Shown piece after piece: positions 14,773-23,462 of a stretch of DNA of 24,014 nt. Numbering within the stretch: the stretch's first letter is position 1; every line of letters begins with the position of its first letter. The position numbers were made by a program, and so were the translations under genes. This DNA is from Prevotella sp. UBA2756 (GTDB lineage Bacteria; Bacteroidota; Bacteroidia; Bacteroidales; Bacteroidaceae), in assembly GCA_002353205.1 (NCBI GenBank), contig DEJE01000050.1:1-24014 (forward strand). The letters run 5' to 3'. The notes beneath the pieces are model-generated. The model was given only the letters and a program-made list of their open reading frames with translations. It searched no databases and had not been told where the DNA came from.

Positions 14773-17268
14773 TCAGAAAGGATAGCCCACGGCCAGATGG
14801 AGAGCCTGTCCGTCTTTAAATTTCGGTATGTTAAAGAAGCCGCTTTTGTTCGTTTCATACGGCACGTGCAGACCTATTCCCCAGTCCAGACGCAGCACGA
14901 GGAAATCCATATCGTAGCGCAGACCGATTCCTGTTCCCACAGCCATCTGCTTCCAGAAGGAGCCGACACGGAACTTGACATCGCTTTCATCGGCCTCACC
15001 TCCCACGCTGCTGTGGGCTTTGTCCAGTTCCCACACGTTACCCATATCGAGGAAGATGGCACCCTGCAGGTTTCCGAAGAGGCGGGTGCGGTATTCGAGA
15101 TTGCCTTGCAGCTTCACGTCGCCGTTCTGCAACAGGTAGGAATAGCGGCCGTCGCTGTAACCGCTGAAGCGTCCCGGACCGATTCCTCTCACGGTGAAAG
15201 CCCGGATGCTGTTCGCTCCGCCCACGTAGAAGCGCTCGCTGAATGGTGTTGCCGCACTGTTGCCATAGCTATACACCACTCCCGCACTGACATGTCCCAC
15301 CAGCTGCGAGGTGTTGGTGAGTCTCCAGTGTTTGGTGAAGTCCGTTTCCACTTTCAAGAACTGTGAGTAAGGGTTCTTGAACAGTTCCTTTCCCGTTTCG
15401 TTCCATTTCTTGCCTGCCGCCAAATAGGTAAGGGCGGTCAGGTTGCCGGCCTCCGAGAGCGTCACTTCCCATGAAATGGGGTTGTGCTTCGACGACGGAC
15501 TGACGTACGAGTATGTGTAGCACATCTTCGGTATGAAGACGTCGGTCATGGTCACCATCAGGTATTCGTTCTCTACAAGAATCGCCTTGAACTGATCGGT
15601 CGACTTCGCCAGATGCTGATAAGTGATGCTTAGCGGCGACAGCTCATGCCGGCTCGTTTCTGTCCGTTGCCAACGATAGGTCCACTCTCCTGCGAAGTCC
15701 ACCATCTTGAAGAAGCTCGGTCGGTTCAGCGTGTTCCTCGACAGTTTGGCCAGTGTTGAGGGTGTGTTGATGTAGCGGAGCCTGCGCAGTCGCTGTCGGC
15801 GACGAGCCAAGGCGGCACTGTCGAGCGGCTCCGAGCTTTGTCTGCGCATCCGGTTCTGCCGCCGTTGGTAAGCCCATTCGCGCCACGGCAAGAGAATGCG
15901 AGGGAACTCCACCGACGCATCGATACCATATTCGTAGCTGTTCATCTGCTCCGACTGTCCTGTGGCACTCTTCGAGCGTTGCCACTCATACGACCCGTGG
16001 AGGTTCACGTCGAGCAGCTCGCCTCCTCTGAAAGCGTTGCGCTTGGTGATACCCACACGCAGTTCGGGACCAATTCGCCCTGTCGTCCGCCCTTGGATAT
16101 TCGTTTCTATATAGGTGTCGTAAGGTTTTTCCAACACGCAGTTCAGCACCAGGTCCAACGTGTCGGGAGTCAGCGTCCGGCCATTCATCATCGAGGCCGT
16201 GGGAATGGTGTCGTTTCTGCGTTCACGCGGCGTGAAAGCGAAGTCCACCATCGAGAAGATGCCTGTACTGTTCAGCTTGGAGATGGTCTCCAGATAGCTG
16301 TCGTAGCTATAGGGCTGACCATGGCGCAGACGCATGGCGTTCATGATGACGCTCAGTCTCACAGGCGGGCGTCGGCCGTTGAAGCGCACATGGAAGAATC
16401 GTCGTCCCAGGGTGTCGTTGAGTGCCTGCATGAACGTTTTGCGAAGATCAATGTCCACATTACCTATATACCACCGCCGGAGCGCAGCATCGGGTAGTTC
16501 GTCGGCAAGCTGCAGGCGCAGGCTGGCCTTTCCCGGCTCAGCAAGGGTGTCGGCCAGATAGGAGGCGTAGCCTTTCTGGTAGTAATAATAGCCATTGTTG
16601 CGGAACAGCGTCGTGATGCGGCTGCGCTCGGCATCGAGGGCTGCCACCGTGAAGGGGTCGCCGGCACGGATTTCGGCCATGTCGGCATTCTCGCGAAGCA
16701 AGCTGTCGGCCTCGTCGGGGAACCCCACATACTGCATGGAGTCAACGGTGAACAGCTCGCCCATGCTCACGGTGTACCCTATCTTGCTCTTCTTGGGATT
16801 CTTCAGCGGAACGATTTCATAGTTCACCTTTCCGTGGAAATAGCCGTGGTTGCGGAGCACCGACTGCGCTACCGATGCCCGCAAGGCAGGGTTCACCCAG
16901 CTCATCAGCACCGGTTGCTTGCCAAAGGCTTTCGTCACCCACTTCGAGAAACGCGTGTCTTTCTTCGAGAAGGCATTCCATATCCACAGGCCGTAGGGAA
17001 ACGGCGTGCGGTAATAGCTGCTGCCGAAAAGGGCTCCGTTCGGCGCCGTGGCCAGAGCAGCTTCAACCTCCTCTTGTGTCGAGATGAAATTCTGGTTGTG
17101 CTCGTAGTCCTTATAGGCTATTTTCGTCAGTCCTACAAACAGCTGGTCGTCGTCGGGGATATGCTTGGTTGTCGAACAGCCCGTCAGCACGAGCGCCAGG
17201 AGCAGAGCGAAGCCGATGAGCCCCGTCTGTCCCTTCATTGCTGTTCTGTCCTCTATTCTGTTCTTCAT
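14773..17268 (-). CDS. tamL: TamL: lipoprotein BamA/TamA-family outer membrane protein (Omp85)
   Basis: An 831-residue Omp85 protein. LTGC at 28-31 is a good lipobox, so unlike BamA the mature protein is lipid-anchored; this marks the Bacteroidetes TamL type. POTRA-like repeats fill about 40-350, including the FRNNGYYYYQKGY and NHGYFHGKVNYEI segments. The 16-strand barrel is about 390-831, with VGGANSIRAFTVRGIGPG as the conserved barrel motif and an end (HLAVGYPF) with terminal aromatic. It works with TamB in inserting or supplying outer-membrane components. It starts 4 bp after tamB ends, giving one transcript. A start at residue 11 (MKGQTGLIG, 17238) would give a more standard signal peptide. 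Confidence 0.92.
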   Translation of the reverse strand: MKNRIEDRTAMKGQTGLIGFALLLALVLTGCSTTKHIPDDDQLFVGLTKIAYKDYEHNQNFISTQEEVEAALATAPNGALFGSSYYRTPFPYGLWIWNAFSKKDTRFSKWVTKAFGKQPVLMSWVNPALRASVAQSVLRNHGYFHGKVNYEIVPLKNPKKSKIGYTVSMGELFTVDSMQYVGFPDEADSLLRENADMAEIRAGDPFTVAALDAERSRITTLFRNNGYYYYQKGYASYLADTLAEPGKASLRLQLADELPDAALRRWYIGNVDIDLRKTFMQALNDTLGRRFFHVRFNGRRPPVRLSVIMNAMRLRHGQPYSYDSYLETISKLNSTGIFSMVDFAFTPRERRNDTIPTASMMNGRTLTPDTLDLVLNCVLEKPYDTYIETNIQGRTTGRIGPELRVGITKRNAFRGGELLDVNLHGSYEWQRSKSATGQSEQMNSYEYGIDASVEFPRILLPWREWAYQRRQNRMRRQSSEPLDSAALARRRQRLRRLRYINTPSTLAKLSRNTLNRPSFFKMVDFAGEWTYRWQRTETSRHELSPLSITYQHLAKSTDQFKAILVENEYLMVTMTDVFIPKMCYTYSYVSPSSKHNPISWEVTLSEAGNLTALTYLAAGKKWNETGKELFKNPYSQFLKVETDFTKHWRLTNTSQLVGHVSAGVVYSYGNSAATPFSERFYVGGANSIRAFTVRGIGPGRFSGYSDGRYSYLLQNGDVKLQGNLEYRTRLFGNLQGAIFLDMGNVWELDKAHSSVGGEADESDVKFRVGSFWKQMAVGTGIGLRYDMDFLVLRLDWGIGLHVPYETNKSGFFNIPKFKDGQALHLAVGYPF

Positions 17269-17272
17269 ACGG

Positions 17273-20200
17273 TCATTCTTCTTTTCCTTTCAAGCCACTC
17301 ACGCCGTTCCTGACCGAGTCGGCAGGGGCATTGGTCGGTGGTGGCAACTGTTCTCTGTCGTTCTTGAAGCGGAAGATATCCTTGAAATGCTGCAACGTTC
17401 GCCGCCAGATGAAACCGCCGCCATAGAGCTGCGTGTAGCCTTCGAGCCAGTCGTAGGCGTTGTTGTCGAAAAACAGCTTCACGTATTTGTTCGCCGTGTC
17501 GTCGAGTCGGTATTCCAGCGACACATTGTCGAAGAACGATTGCTTGCCGTAGACATCGCTTCCTGTTGACACCTTGCCGCCGATGGAGAACTTCACGCGG
17601 TTGTTCCAGAACCGTTTGGCAAACTTGAACGAGTAGTCGGTGTGCATAGCGCCCGAGGCATCGGTGGCATTGTCGAGGCCGATGCTCAGGTCGAGCGTTC
17701 GCAGCGCATTGCCCGTGATGTTGTTGATCTCGCTTTCGAGGAACGAGCTCAGGGCTCCGTTCATCGAGAATCCGCTGGTGTTGCCGTCGGCGAGATACAT
17801 GCCCGTGGTGAGCATCGTCACGGCCAGCTTGCCACGCTGTTCCTTCGACATGCTCTGCAGCTCGTTGTGCAGCTGCATGTCCTCGGGGGCATCGAGCGTG
17901 AACTCCAGTCCCATGTCGTTGAGCGTCTTGGTGATGATCACGCCGCAGTCGAAGTCGACGCCGCGCCCCACCCCGTTGCTGTTCGACACGGTGGCCTTCG
18001 TGCTCTCCGTGGCCGTGATGTTCAGGCGCGGGTTCATCACGTCGCCCGTGAATTCTATGTAGCTGCCGTCCTGAATGGTGAATGTCTTCAGCGGGATGAT
18101 GGGCAGCGAGTATTTCATCTCTCCGTTGGCCAGCGTGTAGCGTCCGGTCATTCGCAGGTCGGTCACATTATTATATTGCATGCGCAGCGTGCCGCCGCCC
18201 ATCAGGTCGATGTAGTTCGAGTGGTCGCTGTTCAGGTAGGCCATGATGTGTGCACCCTGTGCCACGGCCATCGTCAGGTCCATGTTGAAGCCGCTCAGCG
18301 GCGGTCTCGACACGACGGTCTGCGTGGTGTCAGTGAAGTCGGTGAACTTCACCAGCTCGTCCAGCTGGTTGTCGGTGGTCAGCGGTGAGTCGCGCAGCAC
18401 GTACGACATGTCGGTCGTGCCGAGCACATCAAGCTTGCCGCGCATGTTGAGGTTGTCGAGCCGACCCGTCATCGATCCGATGAAGTTGACGAACGCCTTG
18501 CCGAAAGCCACGCTGCGCGGGTTCTCCTTGGCGTTGATCAGCTCATAGTTGTCGGCGCGCATCCTCACGTTCATCGTGATGCGGTCAAGGTCAGAGAAGT
18601 TCAGGTTGCCGTTCAGCACCAGCGGGTTCGTGCCGTGAGAGAACATCTTGAAGTCTTCCAGCTGCAGGTTGCTGCCCACGATGCGCACGGGGTCGTCGGC
18701 AAACCGCATGTTCAGACCGTAGGGATCGCTCACCAGGAAGCACGAGTCGAGCACCATCTCGCCGTTCACGCGCGGACGGCTCAGCGGACCTTTCACGTCG
18801 AGCTCGCCTTCGCTGTATCCTCTCAGACCGATCACCTGGTCGGGCACGAAGCCGTTGACGAGCGACAGGGGCAGATGCGACAGCGTCACCTTGGCGTCGA
18901 GGTTTCCTTCACCCTTTCCGCTGTAGGTTCCAACCACCGAGCCCACCTCGTTGCCTTCCACGGTGAGAATGCCGTCGACATAGTGCGAACCGTCGTCTTC
19001 AGGCATATACACGAAGTCGGTGCCCACGGTGCCCATCTTTGTTCCCTCGTACACCAGACCGCTCACCTCCATCGACGACGACACCGTGGTGCGCGTCTCT
19101 TCCTTCACGAAGTGATAGTCGCCGTCCACCAGTCCTTCGATGCGCGGCATGTAGGGAATCACGGAGCTGATTTCCTTCAGGTCGAACTTGTTGAGCGAGA
19201 GCGTCAGGTCCTGCAGGGCCTCCTCGTTCTCGTCGTCCGAGAACACCTTCAGACCCGTACCGTCCTCGGCCAGGATGTTCAGCTGCGCCGAGATGCGCTT
19301 GTTGTCGGCCAGGAACACGTAGTTGTCGTCGTTGATATGCGCCTTGCGGTAGGCAATGACGGCATCGTCGGTGAGCATGTGCAGACGTATGCCGTTGGCT
19401 TCCATGGCCGCCTCGGCTCCCAGCTGCAGTCCCAGCTTCTCCTGTTCGTCGAAATAGCTGATCTTCAAGCCGGCGCCCCGTTCGAGCAGATAGCCGTTGA
19501 AGAGCGTGTTGAAGACGAACTGCGGGTTCTTGCGGTTGTTGCGCACCTGACCGTTGAAGGTGATGTTGGTGCTGTCCGACACGAAGTTCAGCCGCAGCGT
19601 GTCGATGAGCATGCTGTCCTTCATCAGCGACACGAGCTCCGACCGTCCGTTCAGACCGTATTCGGGCGATGATGTCAGGTTGATGTTGGCATCGGCGAAG
19701 TGGAAACCCTCGCGCTGCAGCATGCGGCTGAACACGTTGTCGCCACCGCTCTGCAGCCGTATGCGGGCATCAGGGAACAGTCTGCGCAGGGCCATCTGGT
19801 CGATGCGCTTGTCCTCCAACTGCCGCTTCACCTCGTCGGCCAGCTTCGTTCCCACCTTCAGCAGGTCCTTGTAGCCGCCCGAGGCATCCATGTCGAGATT
19901 GAAGTCGCCCGTGGAGACGACGGCATGGGTGGTGTCGCGCCGTGTCAGCACGTCGATCACCACGTCGTCGGGGATATATGTCTCCTTCGCACCTGACAGA
20001 CGGATGCTGCCGGCGCGTCCCTTCACCTGGTAGAAGTCCTTCATGTCGGTCTCCACGGCCACGTGGCCGTTCAGCTCCACGGTGGTCGGTTCGTCTGTCA
20101 GGTGCAGGTTGTAGAGGTCGGCATGGCGCAGGTCGGTGCTCACCGTGGCCTCCACGTGCTTGGTGTTCATCAGGGCATCAACGTTGATATTGCCTTGCAG

Positions 20201-21913
20201 CAACGCGTTGTCGGCCACGATGTCGGCGGCCACGCGCCCTTTGTCGACGGTTGCCGTCGCTGCCATGTGGTCAAGGTTGTACTCACCGTATCTGAACGTC
20301 GTGATGTTGGCCTTGGCTTGAAGATGTGTCTTGGGCGAGAAGAAGTCTGTTCCTGAGCCTTTCACGCTGACCGTTCCTGTGAAGTCGCCGATGTCTGAAG
20401 CGGGAAGGAAATGCCTCAGCTGGAGACCGTTAGCCTCGACGTCGGCATCATAGCGCATGCCGCCGCGGGTGTCAACCGTGCCCCGGGCCTTCAGCCGTCC
20501 CCTGCCCTCAGTGGCCACCACGTCGGCGCTATATTTCGGACCGTCGGCTCGCACGTTGCCCTTCAGCCCGATGCCTTTCGGAATGCGCAGGCCGTCGAGC
20601 GACTTCGGGGGCACGAGTGCTGAGAGGAAGTCGATGTTTTGTGCCTTCATGTCCACGTCGACGTTGGCCTTCAGGCGCTCTGTGTCGTTCAGGTTGCCAA
20701 GGGTTCCCTTCGCATTCAGGTTGAAAGCGCCGGGCAGACGGGCATTCAGTCCCGTCAACTCCATGCGCTCCATGTTGCCGGCCACCACCGTCTTCACCGT
20801 CAGCGGCTGGTTGGGCCATCGGCGAACGAAGTCGGTGGGCATTCCGCCGAGCAGGCGCATGATGTCTTGCTTGCCAAAGGTGCCGTCGGCACGCAGGTGC
20901 ACCTTGCCCGGAACGCTGTCGCTGAAGGCGTTCTGGTCCATCACGAAGTGGGCGTCGAGCACGCTCTCAGGTGTTCGCAGTTTCATGTCGGGCAGGTAGA
21001 TGCGCGTGCTGTCCATGGCTATCTTTCCGCTCAGGCTGTCCACCTGCAGGCCGCTCTTCTCTCTCATCGAGGCCGAGCGCACGCGCAGGTCGAGCTTCGG
21101 CCCGCTGAACGCGAGCGAGTCGACGCCGAGATGGATATTGCTCAGCGCCAGGTGGTTATAGTCGAGTCCTGGGATGGCTTTCGCGCTCGTGTCGTCGTAC
21201 GTCAGCGCGCCGTCGTTCCAGTCCAGCTTCCGTATCTTGTAGTCGCCCGCCCCGAGGTCGAACGTTCCGCCCTCGGCCACGGTGTTGCCCAGATAGGCAG
21301 CCACCCGAAGGGTGTCGCCGGGCATGCTGAGGGCCACGTGGCTGCGCTCCACCTTCAGGCGGTCCACGTCAATGCGCCATCTGTTCGTACTCTCGGTCGT
21401 GTCGGGGGGCACTGAGTCGGGCAGCACCACGCTCACGTTGGCGTCGGCCAGCAGCGCATCGTCCAGCCGAAGCGTCTTGCCCTTCAGGTCGATGCCGTGG
21501 CTTTGCAGGCTGAGCCTGCCCACGGTGCCCTTCACCCACGCATCCTTCACGAAGTCGGTCGTGTTGAACGCTACGCTCTGCAGGTCCAGCTCGTCCACCT
21601 CGACCCTGCTGTCGAGCAAAGGTTTCAGCTGAACGTCAACCACTGCACGGCCGATCATCGCCACGGTGTCCGTCTGCTGCGTCAGCGAGTCGGTGCGCAG
21701 CACCTTCACGCCCTCCATGCCCAGGCGCAACGGGAACTCCAGCCTGACATGCTCCACGCTGATGTCCATCCCCGTCTCTTCAGAAGCGATGCGTGCCACG
21801 TGCTTCACTGCCCACTCCTGAACGGGCGGCACATAGAGCAGCACGGCCAATACAACGACCAGCAGCACCGGAATCAGCACTGCCAGACCAGTCCACTTGA
21901 GCACTTTCTTCAT
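17273..21913 (-). CDS. tamB: TamB-family inter-membrane transport protein (DUF490 C-terminal domain)
   Basis: A 1546-residue AsmA/TamB-type protein. One N-terminal helix (about 9-28, LAVLIPVLLVVVLAVLLYV) anchors it in the inner membrane. The long body is made of repeating amphipathic beta-strands expected to form a hydrophobic groove across the periplasm. The C-terminal DUF490/TamB domain (about 1150-1500) ends near the outer membrane partner and includes GGTLRMQYNNVTDLRMTGRY and LNDMGLEFTLDAPEDMQLHN. In proteobacteria TamB binds the barrel of TamA, and phospholipid transport is the current view. The start at 21913 (MKKVLKWTG) is chosen because 45 codons further upstream read repeat DNA. tamL follows after 4 bp. 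It is the largest gene in the window. Confidence 0.93.
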   Translation of the reverse strand: MKKVLKWTGLAVLIPVLLVVVLAVLLYVPPVQEWAVKHVARIASEETGMDISVEHVRLEFPLRLGMEGVKVLRTDSLTQQTDTVAMIGRAVVDVQLKPLLDSRVEVDELDLQSVAFNTTDFVKDAWVKGTVGRLSLQSHGIDLKGKTLRLDDALLADANVSVVLPDSVPPDTTESTNRWRIDVDRLKVERSHVALSMPGDTLRVAAYLGNTVAEGGTFDLGAGDYKIRKLDWNDGALTYDDTSAKAIPGLDYNHLALSNIHLGVDSLAFSGPKLDLRVRSASMREKSGLQVDSLSGKIAMDSTRIYLPDMKLRTPESVLDAHFVMDQNAFSDSVPGKVHLRADGTFGKQDIMRLLGGMPTDFVRRWPNQPLTVKTVVAGNMERMELTGLNARLPGAFNLNAKGTLGNLNDTERLKANVDVDMKAQNIDFLSALVPPKSLDGLRIPKGIGLKGNVRADGPKYSADVVATEGRGRLKARGTVDTRGGMRYDADVEANGLQLRHFLPASDIGDFTGTVSVKGSGTDFFSPKTHLQAKANITTFRYGEYNLDHMAATATVDKGRVAADIVADNALLQGNINVDALMNTKHVEATVSTDLRHADLYNLHLTDEPTTVELNGHVAVETDMKDFYQVKGRAGSIRLSGAKETYIPDDVVIDVLTRRDTTHAVVSTGDFNLDMDASGGYKDLLKVGTKLADEVKRQLEDKRIDQMALRRLFPDARIRLQSGGDNVFSRMLQREGFHFADANINLTSSPEYGLNGRSELVSLMKDSMLIDTLRLNFVSDSTNITFNGQVRNNRKNPQFVFNTLFNGYLLERGAGLKISYFDEQEKLGLQLGAEAAMEANGIRLHMLTDDAVIAYRKAHINDDNYVFLADNKRISAQLNILAEDGTGLKVFSDDENEEALQDLTLSLNKFDLKEISSVIPYMPRIEGLVDGDYHFVKEETRTTVSSSMEVSGLVYEGTKMGTVGTDFVYMPEDDGSHYVDGILTVEGNEVGSVVGTYSGKGEGNLDAKVTLSHLPLSLVNGFVPDQVIGLRGYSEGELDVKGPLSRPRVNGEMVLDSCFLVSDPYGLNMRFADDPVRIVGSNLQLEDFKMFSHGTNPLVLNGNLNFSDLDRITMNVRMRADNYELINAKENPRSVAFGKAFVNFIGSMTGRLDNLNMRGKLDVLGTTDMSYVLRDSPLTTDNQLDELVKFTDFTDTTQTVVSRPPLSGFNMDLTMAVAQGAHIMAYLNSDHSNYIDLMGGGTLRMQYNNVTDLRMTGRYTLANGEMKYSLPIIPLKTFTIQDGSYIEFTGDVMNPRLNITATESTKATVSNSNGVGRGVDFDCGVIITKTLNDMGLEFTLDAPEDMQLHNELQSMSKEQRGKLAVTMLTTGMYLADGNTSGFSMNGALSSFLESEINNITGNALRTLDLSIGLDNATDASGAMHTDYSFKFAKRFWNNRVKFSIGGKVSTGSDVYGKQSFFDNVSLEYRLDDTANKYVKLFFDNNAYDWLEGYTQLYGGGFIWRRTLQHFKDIFRFKNDREQLPPPTNAPADSVRNGVSGLKGKEE

Positions 21914-21955
21914 TCTACAGTCTTTTTCTCCCTCTCCATCTGAATCCCACTGGCC

Positions 21956-22082
21956 TCCACTCTCCACTTTCCACTCTCCACAATCTCCTCCCCTCGGGGA
22001 GGCCGGGAGGGGGTCATCTCTCTCTCGGGGAGGCCGGGAGGGGGTCATCTCTCCCTCTCCTTCGGGGAGGGCCGGGGTGGGG
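21956..22082. repeat. GC-rich tandem repeat and hairpin cluster between nadE and tamB
   Basis: Two 31-bp direct copies beginning CTCGGGGAGGCCGGGAGGGG start at 21993 and 22024, and a third degenerate one starts near 22061. CCTCCCC/GGGGAGG forms a 7-bp hairpin at 21987-22002. Just before is TCCACTCTCCACTTT (21956-21970), whose complement occurs at 339-353. No promoter box is visible here, so tamB probably depends on transcription from nadE through this structure. Confidence 0.8.
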
Positions 22083-22084
22083 CT

Positions 22085-22831
22085 TTAATACTCGAAATGC
22101 GGGATAGGCTTCAGTTTGAAGAGGTTCTTGCGGTGTTTGTCGTCGATGAGCGCCTTCGTCTGAGCATCGTCACACTCACCCGTGCGTATGTAGCGGTCGA
22201 GAACAGCGTAGGTGAAGCCCAGGTTGTCCTCGTCGCTCTTGCCGCAGAGACCGTCCGACGGCGTCTTCTCCACCAGCTCGCGAGGCAGTCCCAGCTCTCG
22301 TCCCACGGCTATCACCTCCTCCACGGTGAGACCGCCCAGCGGTGCGAAGTCACCGGCGGCGTCGCCGTAGCGCGTGGAGTAGCCCACCCAGTCTTCCGAC
22401 AGGTTGCACGTGTTGGCCACGCGCCCGTTCATCGACTGCGACACGGCATAGATGGCCGTCATGCGCAGACGCGGCGGCATGTTGATCACCGTCTGTCTCG
22501 ACACCTCAGCCTCCAGCGTGCCCAACTGCTCCTTCACGGCGGCCATCAGCGCGTCGTAGGCCTGGCCGATGTTCACGCTGCACGAGCGGATGCCCAGATG
22601 GCGGATCAGCCGAAGGCTGTCGTCGATGTCGGGCTGTACACCGTTGGGCATCGTCACGCCGATGACGCGATCCTTGCCGAGAGCTTCGGCACACAGAGCA
22701 GCCACCACGCTGCTGTCCTTGCCGCCCGACACGCCGAGCACAGCGTTGCATCCAGGGCCGTTCTCTTCAAACCAGTCGCGGATCCATTGCACCGCCTGAT
22801 CCTTCACTTCCTTCGCATTGAATGGTTTCAT
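22085..22831 (-). CDS. nadE: Ammonia-dependent NAD synthetase NadE
   Basis: A 248-residue cytoplasmic enzyme making NAD from deamido-NAD, ATP and ammonia. The PP-loop SGGKDSS (35-41) binds ATP pyrophosphate, and CNLSEDWVGYSTRYGDAAGD and TPSDGLCGKSDEDNLGFTY are characteristic. No N-terminal glutaminase domain is present, so free ammonia is the nitrogen donor. The start at 22831 fits family length; ten further codons upstream lie in AT-rich repeat sequence. A complete promoter precedes it (22915-22946), and the leader of about 77 nt contains a REP-like hairpin and TAATGCATAA-type repeats. It is probably the first gene of a nadE-tamB-tamL transcript, although the functions are unrelated. Confidence 0.95.
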   Translation of the reverse strand: MKPFNAKEVKDQAVQWIRDWFEENGPGCNAVLGVSGGKDSSVVAALCAEALGKDRVIGVTMPNGVQPDIDDSLRLIRHLGIRSCSVNIGQAYDALMAAVKEQLGTLEAEVSRQTVINMPPRLRMTAIYAVSQSMNGRVANTCNLSEDWVGYSTRYGDAAGDFAPLGGLTVEEVIAVGRELGLPRELVEKTPSDGLCGKSDEDNLGFTYAVLDRYIRTGECDDAQTKALIDDKHRKNLFKLKPIPHFEY

Positions 22832-22837
22832 TGTCAC

Positions 22838-23080
22838 TTGATCATTTATCAAATTATGCATTATGCATTATAAATTATGCATTATTTAGCCCCGCAGGGG
22901 CGCATTTGTGTCTGCAAAAATACAGATTTTGTTCCGATTGACCAAACATTCTTTATCATTTATCATTTTTCATTTATCATTTAGGGCCGCAAGCCGCTTT
23001 ATCATTTATCATTTATCATTTGTCATTTAGCCCGCAGGCCGCTGTCATTTAGCCCCGCAGGGGCGCATCATTTAGCCGGT
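22838..23080. repeat. REP-like hairpins alternating with ATCATTT low-complexity spacers
   Basis: A 20-bp element TTTAGCCCCGCAGGGGCGCA occurs identically at 22885-22904 and 23048-23067; each forms a 5-bp GCCCC/GGGGC stem with a 3-nt loop. Related elements start at 22981 (TTAGGGCCGCAAGCCGC) and 23027 (TTAGCCCGCAGGCCGC). Between them lie runs of ATCATTTATCATTT, and TTATGCATTATGCATTATAA repeats lie at 22855-22874. A complement with one mismatch lies at 625-644. No gene is present in this stretch. Confidence 0.8.
22915..22946 (-). promoter_or_regulatory. nadE: Complete Bacteroidetes promoter of nadE (TTTG-N20-TAnnTTTG)
   Basis: On the minus strand TTTG (22946-22943) is followed after exactly 20 bp by TATTTTTG (22922-22915), the consensus -33/-7 pair. 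It lies inside the repeat cluster, with transcription expected from about 22908. Confidence 0.8.
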
Positions 23081-23084
23081 ACGG

Positions 23085-23260
23085 GCGTCAAAGTCATTTG
23101 AATTGCAGAGCAAAATCAATTAAATCGCATAGCAATATAAATTGAATTGCAGCGCAAAATCAATTAGATTGCAGAACAACACAAAATGAATGGCAGGGAA
23201 AAACGAACGGCATGGCATTTCAAACGCATTCATCCGGCAAAATAAAACGCCTCGTTTTCC
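23085..23260 (-). repeat. 22-bp-periodic tandem array, copy 2 (inverted relative to copy 1)
   Basis: Eight contiguous units of exactly 22 bp read on the minus strand from 23260 down to 23085. Units one to five match units 409-518 of copy 1 one for one (for example one difference in 22 in units 23238-23217 and 23172-23151). Later units drift. As in copy 1, GCCG/GCCA-starting units come first and AT-rich GCAATT units after. A REP-like hairpin follows, as at the left end. Confidence 0.85.
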
Positions 23261-23460
23261 CTCTGCAGAGAGCAGAACTTTCCTCACCGCCCCGTCCTTC
23301 ATCCTGACGATGTTCAGGCCTTTCGCGGGAGAGGTGAGTTGGCGGCCGTCCAGCGAGTAGCGCGAAACCACATCAATTCCATCTGCGCTTACTTGTTCGA
23401 CACCTGTCATATCGGTTTCCACATAATTGTCAAACTCCTTCCACCCAGGTGTATATCTTG
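23120..23460 (-). pseudogene. Orphan C-terminal tail of a secreted surface protein, reading through into the 22-bp array
   Basis: The minus frame reads RYTPGWKEFDNYVETDMTG, then a linker, then YSLDGRQLTSPAKGLNIVRM and KDGAVRKV, the same tail as the gene at 1-297. Bases 23276-23350 match 211-285 at 73 of 75 positions. Compared with that copy, 108 bp carrying the stop codon and terminator are missing, so the frame runs on through the 22-bp repeats (CRMNAFEMPCRSFFPAIHF) to a stop at 23120. Upstream the frame meets a stop and joins a truncated ATP-binding gene near 23460. It has no body, signal peptide or start of its own (a GTG at 23422 is incidental). Remnant of a recombination, in my view. Confidence 0.75.
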
Positions 23461-23462
23461 GT

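Noticed and set aside
21914..22048. 45-codon N-terminal extension of TamB
   Set aside because: It translates dispersed GC-rich repeats (PRGGD, GEWKVESGG) ahead of a normal membrane anchor; the start at 21913 fits the family.
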